Shown here: piece by piece, positions 55,632 through 64,000 of the stretch | Layout of the letters: each line of letters opens with the position of its first letter | Position numbering within the stretch: position 1 is the first letter of the stretch | Source of the DNA: Patella vulgata | Taxonomy: Eukaryota > Mollusca > Gastropoda > Patellidae | Direction: 5' to 3' | Assembly (NCBI RefSeq): GCF_932274485.2 | Contig: NC_065881.2 | Coordinates: forward strand, 51,160,702 to 51,224,701 | DNA length: 64,000 nt | Made by a program: the position numbers and the translations under genes | Notes under the pieces: generated by a model | What the model was told of the DNA's origin: nothing | The model's database searches: none | What the model saw: the letters and a program-made list of their open reading frames with translations, nothing else

Positions 55632-56018
55632 TGGATTAGAATTAAGAAAAAACCCTACATTGTATATCCAGTAATTGAAGCAACCATAGACCTACAGATA
55701 TTTCTTTCAACTCGTAGATTGCCTCTAGGGGTGTAAATTATTTTTATATCCGAAACTGAATTCACGGCTGTTCATGTATGGCTTGCGCAGATAGAAATCA
55801 TTATTAAGAAATCCGTACCTGCGATGCTTGCTTTAATTATGGCGCAGCTTTAACTAACACTAATGTTATTATGAAACCACTGTGGACTAATCTATACATA
55901 CCCTGGTTTTCAGTTCGTACTGTCACATGATTTATTCAAATTTATGGTTTTCGGATACAGCCTAATACAGTATAATAGCGGTTTTAATACTTTCAAGACA
56001 CTTATCGTCCCGGGGCTA
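55632..56018. other. Unassigned stretch
   Basis: Nothing recognised. Confidence 0.4.
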
Positions 56019-56352
56019 ATGAAATGAAATGAAATGGGGTTTAACGTCCTACTGTTCTGCTCCTATACTGGGCTAATGAAGACGGACATACGCCATACAG
56101 TGTGCTATGAGGGAAACTTTGCCCTGGCAGCGGCACTATGGTCTACTCTTATATCGAATTCCAACTGCCAAGGGATCTTTTACATGCACGCCAATGCATA
56201 CACGGGACCTCGGTTTTTCGTGCCATCCGAACGACTAGAAAGCTGTCCTTGTCAGCCCCTCCCCCCATCCTGCACCACTGACGAGGGGAAACCACGTCGG
56301 AAAATCCCGATGAACTATCTCGGCTAATGCAGGGATCAAACACTTAGCCACC
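56019..56352 (-). mobile_element. SINE family 1, nearly full length
   Basis: 3' tail GAAATGAAATGAAATGGGGT and GTCCTACTGTTCTGCTCC at 56019-56065 are complementary to the family end; GTGCTATGAGGGAAACTTTG and CCAAGGGATCTTTTACATGC match the body. The head has a deletion between GGGATCAAACACT and TAGCCACC. Close to the 8550-8880 copy, so fairly young. Confidence 0.87.
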
Positions 56353-56354
56353 GC

Positions 56355-56480
56355 CTTCCCAAATTTGTAGCGGGTGTCCATAGAAGTAAAATCCAATTGG
56401 TCAGACCGGGCACTGCTGGGCATATTGCTACAGCAGCACCTTAAAGTAACCTTCATGGGGCCAAACGTAGGGTCATAAGT
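56355..56480 (+). repeat. Dispersed repeat, inverted partner at 59140-59280
   Basis: CCCAAATTTGTAGCGGGTGT, AATTGGTCAGACCGGGCACT and GGTCATAAGTTA match the complement of 59140-59280 with about 15% difference. The inner word CAGTGCCCGGTCTGACC resembles a hAT-type end, but no element can be delimited. Confidence 0.7.
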
Positions 56481-56926
56481 TACATGACTGAAACTTTCTA
56501 GAAGTTAACGTATCCGTAGCTGGAGTAAGTAAATTGTTTGGGGGTTTTTTTTAGGTTTTTTTTATATAAACAATATTTTTATTCAGGATGTCTGAATGGG
56601 ATTGGGGAACAGGCTTAGCCTATAGAAAACCCCTCTCCCTAGATAATATACATACATACATAGTATTAAAACACAGGAACAAGTGGGTGTATATACACAG
56701 TAAGCAAGATTAAAATTTGTTTGACATATCAATAAACTTGTGGACTTGATTAAAAAATATTGTTGTTTACATCGATATAGTGGGTTGAGGACCCGAACAG
56801 AAGACAGTTAATGTTTTTGAGATCGTATTGTAGTTTGTCTATGGTTTCCTTTCGTGCATTTAAATATAAAGAGCAGTGCATGAGGTAGTGATCAGGATCT
56901 TCAAAAATGTGACCACAGAGGCATGC

Positions 56927-57728
56927 GCATATTCCTGAAGCAATGGCCCGAGAAATCCCTCTCTGGCCATTGCTTGATTAGCTTCTAATACTTGCGCTTT
57001 TGAGGGAGTGTGTCTATTCTTCCCGTTCAATCAAATCTACCCAAAAGCACAGCAACATGACAGCCCTTCGTTTAATCGGGGGTCTTCCCTAAAACTTCGG
57101 ACAGTGATTTAAGGTATTAAAAACGGTGAAAGTGTTGTTCGTCTCAAAACAATATTGTTTACATTATATCCAGAGAGTAAAAATCGTGTTGACAGTTGAT
57201 AGCCTTGTTTGTCACACAATTAGTTTTTCTGCAATATTCTGCCATGCACTGGTTAATTGGGGATAATAAAATCGTGAGTCATGACGTAACGTTATGTAAA
57301 CATATTTGGTCCAGAGAGAAATGGGGTTTAACGTCCACTCGACACAAACTAGGTCATTTCGGGACTATTTCAATAATTCGCTTGAGCATAGGGGTCTTTA
57401 GCAGTGGGAGGAAACCGGAGGACAGGGAGAAAACCCACGAGGTTGGACAGGCGACCCTACTTCTTGTCACGTACAACCGGGGATTCGAAACCACGCCAGT
57501 CGACTCAATGACAGACTTTATGATACAGCGCGCGCACGCTAACCATTCAGCCATCCAACCTCCCCATATTTGGTCCAATTTGGAGCTCTGTTTGGTATTG
57601 TTACGCAGTTTGCTATTGGTTGTTAATCGGACTATTGACCAGTCATAATTTAGAACAAGAATGTGCTTTGTTTACAGCACTGAGTAGTGGGATTAGCTCT
57701 AATTAAACGAAACACTGCCAGGAGTATT
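56927..57728. mobile_element. hAT-like element inserted in the LINE, 802 bp
   Basis: Perfect 8-bp target duplication AGGCATGC at 56919-56926 and 57729-57736. Removing it rejoins the LINE reading through DSPACLCGHIF. Ends GCATATTCCTGAAGC and, inward from the right, AATACTCCTGGCAG are only loosely inverted. No transposase frame; a SINE sits inside. hAT is inferred from the 8-bp duplication. Confidence 0.8.
57314..57564 (-). mobile_element. SINE family 2, full length, perfect target duplication
   Basis: 251 bp with a 13-bp duplication CATATTTGGTCCA at 57301-57313 and 57565-57577. Minus-strand order: GGATGGCTGAATGGTTAGCG head, GGTTTCGAATCCCC box B, CCAACCTCGTGGGTTTTCTC, CCACTGCTAAAGACCCCTAT, GTCCCGAAATGACCTAG and GGACGTTAAACCCCATTTCT end. 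This is the reference copy for the family and looks young. Confidence 0.93.
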
Positions 57729-58297
57729 AGGCATGCGGGGCTGTCAGCAACATGTTTGAGGTATTTGTGGCCCTGTAGGTCAGAACATCGGAGTCTAAGT
57801 TTACTATGGATTATCTGGAGTTTCCGCTGACCGTTATAGTAAAAAGATGGAATTTTAATATATATTTTGGAGAGATGATCGGAGAATATTTTAAGAGTTC
57901 TTGAGTTTTTTTTACATGGGGGCTGAGTTTATTCCACTCTCTTATACTGGATGGGATAAATGATTTAGAAAAAATTCCATTACAACATCGAATTTCTTTT
58001 TTTTATCTGCATTTCGAATATGTACTTGTTGCTTCCAGATTAATGAGATTCTTAAGATAGGGAGTAGTAAGGTTATTTATAATTTTGTATAGTAATTTTA
58101 CTTTGTGTCGATTTCGTCGTTCTTTGAGTGGAATAAACCCAGTTTCCGCGTAGAGGGAAGCGTGGCTAGTACCCTTAACTGCCCCACAAATAGTGCGTAG
58201 TGCATCAAGCTGAAGGGATTCGAGATTAAAAGATAAGTAGTCTGTGCATCCGTCCCAGATAACATCGGCATAGTCAATGTGCGGCAGAATGAATGAG

Positions 58298-58351
58298 AGA
58301 GAAATGGGGTTTAACGTCCACTCGACAGAAACTAGGTCATTTCGGGACAAA
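58298..58351 (-). mobile_element. SINE family 2, 5'-truncated scrap in the LINE
   Basis: Only the last ~54 bp of the SINE (complement of GTCCCGAAATGACCTAG through GGACGTTAAACCCC). Target duplication AGAATGAATGA at 58286-58296 and 58352-58362. 5' truncation with a duplication is direct evidence for target-primed insertion of this SINE. Confidence 0.88.
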
Positions 58352-58429
58352 AGAATGAATGAAGAATACATGTACGTGTATAAGGTATTTAGCGATTTCC
58401 TGTTTAAACGATATTCCAAGGTCAAACTG

Positions 58430-58600
58430 ACCCTTTCCAACTAAAATATCCAGTATAATCACAGCCAGTGAGTGCATGTTTTGCTCATAAAGACTCTGAT
58501 AAGGTAGCTCCAATATCATTTTGTAACTCATTCACATTCGAAATGTATGTTGCTATAAACAGCTCCAAATCCCGGGAAATATCATCGTTTGTATCTAAAC
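58430..58600 (-). pseudogene. Fragment with HALTGCD motif, family unclear
   Basis: Minus-strand reading includes DLELFIATYISNELQNDIG and KHALTGCDYTGYFSWKG. A HALTGCD-T-x-F-KGK motif recurs in long uncharacterised, often repeated, invertebrate proteins. The fragment is broken and ends where the LINE begins. It matches only the one motif and its neighbourhood, so assignment rests on recall of that motif. Confidence 0.5.
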
Positions 58601-59139
58601 TAATTTAGTTATTCAAGTTTGAAGGACACGCATTGAATGACTATTTACCCATCTTTGTCGAGCCGAAATAGAAATAGCGATTACACTGGACTGATCCCTT
58701 TGGCTAGAAGCACATTTGCATTAATAGTTTGTTCGAAAGTCAAATCTACAGTCATTCTTGGAAAAAAGGCTTCCATGTTCTCTCCAATGCAAAATGCTCT
58801 TTCTGGAATTGACTCTCAAGATGGGGATGGATATCCTAAAACTTAAATAAGTTCCCATGAACTTATATAGAAGGCAAAAAATTAATTAGTCTAATTTGGC
58901 ACTTTGAGGGTTACTTGAACACACATTTGGCAATGTAACAGAAGGATTACTCAAATTATATAGTGTATTAAAACTATGTAAATGAATTGTTTCATAAATT
59001 CAATAATTCAACTGTCACTGACATTTTCTAGAATCCATTAGGTGTTATTCATTATCAAAGATTCAGATCAGCAAAACTAAATAAATCAAATCATATTACA
59101 GTTTTCAAATAAATATTTTAGCCATGTAATTTATGACCT
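58601..59139. other. Unassigned stretch
   Basis: A 69-codon plus-strand frame (58637-58846) has no domain I recognise. Nothing else. Confidence 0.4.
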
Positions 59140-59280
59140 AATTTTTGGTCCCAATGAGGGGTACTTTAATGTAAGGTGTCGCTGTGGCTATATGTCCCAG
59201 CAGTGCCCGGTCTGACCAATTGATTTTTACTCGTATGGACACCTACTACAAATTTGGGGAGTCAAACCTTTTGCAACTGA
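59140..59280 (-). repeat. Dispersed repeat, inverted partner at 56355-56480
   Basis: See partner. Contains TGTCCCAGCAGTGCCCGGTC and GACACCTACTACAAATTTGG. Confidence 0.7.
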
Positions 59281-60284
59281 TGAACATATTATTTTGTCAT
59301 AAGCTACTGCTATATTAGTGTCTATGATTGATATTGTCTCCTAAAAATCGTACCTCGCAATCTTTTTGCCAATGCGTTTCAGCTCGAAAAAACGTAATCG
59401 ACTATATCAGTTATATAACGATATTAACTAGTGTGTAGGCGGAGCTAAGTAAAAAAAAACCGATATGGTTTTTGTTTCCAAATGATCCGTGTTGGCCAAG
59501 TAACATTTCTAAGAATATTAGATAATACATAGTTACTCCTCACATCTGTATGTTTGTTAATATCCCTTCAAGAGACGTTGATGGTCTTCACTAATTACAC
59601 TTTCTGGAGTTTATAGAAATCACCCTCTTTGAATAGAGTCAATCTATTACCGAGTAACAGCGTTGCAATGATTACTTCAACAGAACTGAATAACGTGTGT
59701 GGAGAGACTTATTCACTTACATAACACAATTTGTGAGAACTTGGCGATGATGGTTTGGCCACTTTTATAGTAATCCAGTTAGGTCTTCATCAAATGAGAT
59801 CTCTAATTCCTGCTCTGCTATTAGAAGAAATATGTATAATACAATTTGGTTAGGATCAACAAATGTTAAAGTGTTTTCTGTCTCATGGGGTTTACAAATT
59901 AAAGAAAAGAAAATATTGATAGGTTGCTGATAGGTCTACAGTTGATCATTTATGAATTGATCTTAGCGAATTGAAACAGATGTTTTGGGTTGGTTTTTTA
60001 AGGGTTTTATTTGGGAGTTTTTTTTTGTTATTGTTATTTTCAAGTATTCCAAATGAAAGTTATGCTAAAAGCTGAAATAAGTCTGGGTGTGAATTAATAT
60101 GTATGTGTGAAATAGCTTCCCTCGAAGTGATATCGCTGACAATGACATTTTGCGTATTTCCATTGTAAAATAATATCGTAATTCATTTTATTAGGTCTGC
60201 CATTTTTGTTTCTGGAATTTTTCAAAACTAAACTAAGAGATATTTGATTAATATTTAGTACACTTGATATAGAAGCGTCACAGA
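59281..60284. other. Unassigned stretch
   Basis: Nothing recognised. Confidence 0.4.
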
Positions 60285-60690
60285 CCAAGTTCGCGTTTCG
60301 TGGAATTTCGTTTATTCTTTTACTGGATTATGGCCCATTAGTAACTTAAATCTGTGACATTTCTGTTTTCCGGCACTTGTTTAGGTTAAACTTTGAGGCA
60401 TTGATGGTTGGTACATTGCTGTACACAGCAAAGTGTCAGAGCAGTTTGTGTTTCGTGGGATTCGTTAAGTTTTTACTGAATTAAGGCGCTTTTGTTGACT
60501 TGAAATCAATGCATACTCTTTGTATTCCTGACCTTTAGGTTGGTACTTTGCTGCAGAGTTATATATCAAATTTGCGTTGTAATTCTGAATAATAGCCTTT
60601 TGTTGACTTAAATTCAATGAAAATTTTCAGAATCATATTAGGTTAAACTTGAGGTGTTTGAGTTAAATGTAATACATAATAAGAGTTACA
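60285..60690 (+). repeat. Three diverged core repeats of 126-153 bp
   Basis: Anchors are GTTCGCGTTTCGTGG (60291), GTTTGTGTTTCGTGG (60444) and ATTTGCGTTGTAATT (about 60570). Each is followed by TTACTGGATTATGGCCC-like then TTAGGTTAAACTT-like sequence. Unit length matches pearl-like cores but no head, ACGG run or hairpin was found. Confidence 0.6.
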
Positions 60691-60938
60691 GGCCAGTTCA
60701 GTTACAATTCAGTTTTATATAATTTATTTTATCTATAGTATGCTCGTTGGTTCTGAAAAGTGGGACATTAAAACCAATTTCACACCACGTGTTATTCCTG
60801 GTGGACGACCTAAAGGTATTCAAGGTCTAGTACATGATTCTTTGATTATTGGATAATCTTAGTCTGGTTGTTACCTCTGTTACTATTATTACCCAAGCAA
60901 CCCACATAGTATTCATTTCTACTACACGCAAGATTTAA

Positions 60939-61338
60939 AGAAGCATTTTGTAAAAGTTAAATCTGCATATTGCAGGTATTTATTTTGACTTCAAATGTTA
61001 TATAAAAAAAGTATTAGACATTTATTCACTTGGCAATTCTATAATCAACTCTCGGATGGCCGACATTTCAATAAATTGAACAAGATCACCATTAAATAAT
61101 TTAATTTAAAACTTGACAATGGAGACTATGTTTGTCAAGTATCGTTGCTACGATAATAAACAATCTATGATACATCTTGTCAAAACTTCAAACACTGATA
61201 TTTTCACTCAGAATAAAGTAATTTGAATTAAATTTTCAATGCAATCATTTTTCTGGTCTATTTTTTAACTGTTATAGCATGAAAGCAGGAACGAACAGCT
61301 CTTCATCTAAATCTTACATAGTGACTTCGTATACCTCG
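60939..61338 (-). mobile_element. TTAA-target MITE, family P2, old copy
   Basis: TTAA at 60935-60938 and 61339-61342. CTGCATATTGCAGGTATTTA, CAGAATAAAGTAATTTGAAT and GTTATAGCATGAAAGCAGGA align with the other copies in opposite orientation, with many changes. Confidence 0.72.
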
Positions 61339-61342
61339 TTAA

Positions 61343-61792
61343 ATAATATGTTCGTTCAATTGATTTTATTGTGTGAATTTTGTCAAAATAATTTTCATTG
61401 CCTTTGCTTTCTTCCGAAATTCAACAATATTTGCTAAGTGCCACTCCCATAAGAGCAGTTGAATATGCCAGTGCGTTTGTTAATGACTTCGTGGTTTCTG
61501 TAATGTCAATTTACCGAATCTGCAAAACAAAACCATGAATATATTCAAGTGTTGTTCAATGCATTTGTTATAAACTACATATAAATGCATGTAAAGATCT
61601 AAAAAAAAATTAAATCCATGCCAACAGATATGGTAATCCACGTAACTAAATCTAAAAAAAATATGCGTTTTACAAAAACTAATCTCCGTTCCGTTCTAAA
61701 AAAAGAAATACCTATTTTAGGACCAGAAACTGATCGCTCAGGTCCATATATTGAAACCACCTGCATATTTCGTCAAGGCCGCGAGATGTAAT
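61343..61792. other. Unassigned stretch
   Basis: Nothing recognised. Confidence 0.4.
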
Positions 61793-62343
61793 TAGGGTTA
61801 TGGCCCGTGAGCATTTTAAAATATCTTGTGGACGCTCTAGAGGCTAAAGTTAATATCCGATTGACTTTAGATTTATACACAGTGTTTAAGGTCGTGAGAC
61901 GAAGAAGCCCGGTGATATTTTAATGATTTCCATTCTTACTACCAGAGTTATGGCCCTTGATCACATTGAAAAATCTTGTGGGTGCTCTAGAGACCAAAGT
62001 TATCATCCGATTGACTTTAGATTGGTAAACAAAGTTTAAGGTCTTAAGACGAACAAGTATATTGATTTTCAATGAATTTTGATAAATTGAACAGCTAAAT
62101 TCATGATATTAAATTTTCGTATACTAAACGTTAGCATGGGACAGAACTAAAAGCCAAACAAATTCTAATGATTTTCTGATAACTACTTAATGAGTTGTTA
62201 CTCTTAATCAGATTATAGTGTATTATAAATGTTTCATTACCGACAATAGAAAAAATATGCGACAACTCTTGTTAACTGTCCGGACGACTTAGCTGCTGTG
62301 GGCGTATGTTTCGTTGCCTCGCAACCTGTCTTTAGTTTTTTCG
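61793..62343 (-). mobile_element. Pearl-like element (H1 type), head plus about two cores
   Basis: Minus strand: head complement of GGTTGCGAGGCAACG near 62306-62325 and ATACGCCCACAGCAGCTAA, then the same leader as 11063-11260 (complement of ACTCTTGTTAACTGTCCGGA), then two core units marked by AGAGTTATGGCCCTTGATCA and ACACAGTGTTTAAGGTCGTG. The tail with hairpin is missing. Confidence 0.82.
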
Positions 62344-62904
62344 CTCAAGAAAATGTCTATGAGATCTCCAGCGTTCATTGATATTAAACCGACAATAGAG
62401 TCTCACTTCTGATGGACCATTTCATTAATTTTAGACCTAAAAAGATTAAACTTGAGGGCTGCTTCTACTTGGAAACATGCTGTAAATTTTCATATTCCAC
62501 AAACCACATCCAAAAATTAAATGATTGCACTAACAATTTATAAAATTATGGATATTTATGTTATATATATATAAAATCGACGGATTTAATATGTGGGCGT
62601 TTAAAATGTGTTTCGGTATATTGTCTACGATATCACCCTTGGTGAAAGTGGACGTAATACTCCAGGAACGAACGAACAAGTACATTTCTTATGAACAGGG
62701 CTAAAAATAACTTAAATGCCCTGTGAAACAAAAAATGTATGCGGATAGTTTTTATAATTGAATCAAAAATACAATTAATTGCTGGTTGCCTAAAGAAATG
62801 ATTTAATGAGTAATTTGACAAGAGGCACGTGTAGTTCTGATATATAATTATATTTTTCGTATCATCTGCATCTACGCTGTGGTGTAGTAGTAGTAATTCA
62901 ACAA
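62344..62904. other. Unassigned stretch
   Basis: AT-rich with a short TA run at 62563-62571. Nothing recognised. Confidence 0.4.
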
Positions 62905-63003
62905 TCACCCAGGGGTTCGTGCGTGGGGTCTTTATAGTGGGAGTAAGTATTAAGACCCGGAGAAACCCCACTAACATGTGTGGGATCGAAACCTCGCAAC
63001 AGG
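62905..63003 (-). mobile_element. SINE family 2-like remnant
   Basis: TAGTGGGAGTAAG, AGACCCGGAGAAACCCCACT and GGGATCGAAACCTCGC appear in the order expected of the family middle and box B on the minus strand. Strongly diverged. Confidence 0.5.
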
Positions 63004-63639
63004 AAGCAGTGCCTGTTAAAATAATTTCTCAATATGCCAAAAGATGACTTCAGAATTCTGATACCGTACATGAATGTCACACAATATGACATGATATTAG
63101 ATTTTCAATTCCGTGGGCCGCATCAAATGATATTTAATTGAATAGACAACAAAAACTATTGAAATTCTGACAGCGTATCCAGCTTGAAACATTGTGATGC
63201 TAGTTAAAAAGTTATGGAAATGGAAGTGTAAGTTAGTTTAGGAATACGTGTAAACAAGGCACGCAGTCTTGTGATAAACAAGTTTAATATAATAACTGAA
63301 AGACCTAAACATATATTCACATTCTAATTGGTTAGGCAGCTTAGATTGTTGACGTAAACGTTCCGGACAAAAGGCCAAATGTTCCACAAATGCTACTTAC
63401 CACCTTAGCTTTCCAATTTTGATGGGGAACCCCTTCCTCCAAATATATTATGGTGTCTAAACCTACTTGTAGGATAAAGGAATCCTATATACTTTCTAAA
63501 AATGCGCCACTTACTCCAAATATTAGTTCAATTGAATAAAAATTAAAGATAAAATTCTTTAAAAAAAACAACATGCATAACCGAAGAAAGCATCCGTTTA
63601 CACCAATACAATCAAAAGGACAATGGTACTAATCAATCA
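63004..63639. other. Unassigned stretch
   Basis: Nothing recognised. Confidence 0.4.
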
Positions 63640-63972
63640 AAAATAGATAATGTAAAATGAAAATATTGAAAATTTCATTCAAATTACTTCATTCTGAGCC
63701 AAGTTATAACTGTTGGTAGTTTTGACTAGATGTGTGCATTGTGGTAACCAGGGCACTGGTATATTCGAAACTTAGCCTCGCTTTCCCATTTTTAAATTAA
63801 ATTTTTAAATGGCGAACCGTTCTAATCTAGTTAAAATCTCAAGTATCCGATGTCATCGAGTGTTGATTATGGTCTTGTGTTAATAATTGCCTAATTAATA
63901 ACTTATATAACATTTAAGACCCAAAGAAAGACCTGTAATAGACATATTTAGCTCTTACATAATGCATGTTTA
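63640..63972 (+). mobile_element. TTAA-target MITE, family P2, left end missing
   Basis: AAAATTTCATTCAAATTACT, TTGATTATGGTCTTGTGTTA, AAGAAAGACCTGTAATAGAC and the right end TTAGCTCTTACATAATGCAT follow the family order. Neither the left end nor a flanking TTAA on the right is preserved. Confidence 0.78.
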
Positions 63973-64000
63973 TTAGAGGTATTTCAACAAAAAAGTAAAT

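Larger units (their letters stand above)
56570..58425 (-). mobile_element. LINE 3' half (CR1/L2-type), carrying a hAT and two SINE pieces
   Basis: Minus-strand LINE. From the right: RLNRKSLNTLYTYMYSSF, then after a SINE scrap ILPHIDYADVIWDGCTDYLS (thumb), HASLYAETGFIPLKERRNRH, then LRCSDLQGHKYLKHVADSPA. After the hAT insert it continues LCGHIFEDPDHYLMHCSLYL, the zinc-binding C-terminal region (Cys/His pattern C-x-C-G-H...H-x3-C). The 3' non-coding end (56570-56780) closes with AATAAAAATATTG on the minus strand. The upstream palm domain is missing. Several stops and frame changes make it non-functional. Confidence 0.85.

Noticed and set aside
60110-60215. Third copy of the 133-bp unit
   Set aside because: Only a short TCTGCCATTTTTGTT word matches; the rest does not align.
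1-64000. Host protein-coding gene
   Set aside because: No run of splice-bounded exons or conserved host domain could be supported; all recognisable protein belongs to LINEs or DNA transposons, apart from two uncertain fragments.
1-64000. LTR retrotransposon, retrovirus or Polinton copies
   Set aside because: No long terminal repeats, protease, integrase, capsid or envelope-like segments were recognised.

Overview
The window is AT-rich animal DNA with no recognisable host gene. Nearly everything that can be named is a transposable element or a repeat made from one. A marine mollusc is the best guess. The evidence is pearl-like (bivalve-type) elements with tandem cores, an ACGG-type microsatellite and a 3' hairpin, two tRNA-derived SINE families ending in GGACGTTAAACCCCATTTC, CR1/L2/Jockey-group LINEs, and many Tc1/mariner, hAT and TTAA-target DNA elements. 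Species cannot be told from sequence alone.

Layout. 1-4 kb: small duplications and a SINE. 4.15-7.84 kb: a 5'-truncated LINE split twice, by a 457-bp TTAA-target MITE and by a complete Tc1 transposon (6055-7585). The Tc1 transposase (339 aa, DD34E) is the only open, full-length gene in the window. 8-12.7 kb: a pearl-like core fragment, a young SINE with perfect 10-bp target duplications, and a pearl-like element with five ~148-bp core repeats and a TTAA MITE inside it. 14-19.3 kb: a crowd of short elements (three hAT-type or long-TIR MITEs, a second SINE family, hairpin MITEs, a second copy of the 4.6-kb MITE). 20.3-22.6 kb: a TIR element with an ATG-initiated reading frame pointing inward from each end, then an internally deleted relative of the intact Tc1. 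22.7-30.4 kb: SINEs, a hAT remnant, a decayed Tc1 of a second family, a 322-bp tandem duplication. 31-34 kb: a 3-kb composite (MITE containing a pearl-like element containing another MITE). 36-46.7 kb: SINEs, a MITE, a second decayed Tc1, a 60-bp duplication, a small hAT. 50.6-58.6 kb: an inverted duplication, a mariner pseudogene with two internal duplications, a 1.8-kb array of ~140-bp repeats, a third decayed Tc1, and a minus-strand LINE 3' end carrying a hAT that itself carries a SINE. 59-64 kb: more pearl-like cores and MITE copies.

How the parts interact. Nesting gives a relative order in several places, and many insertions have target duplications that show the exact pre-insertion site. 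The intact Tc1 has the same end sequence as the deleted copy at 21885-22585, so it could in principle move that copy. TTAA MITEs and pearl-like elements are inserted into each other, so their activity periods overlapped. Both SINE families share one 3' end, which points to a common LINE partner not seen here. Long stretches between elements (25.3-27.2, 34.1-36.2, 37.1-39.2, 39.5-41.5, 46.7-50.6 kb) show nothing I can assign and may be intergenic or intronic.
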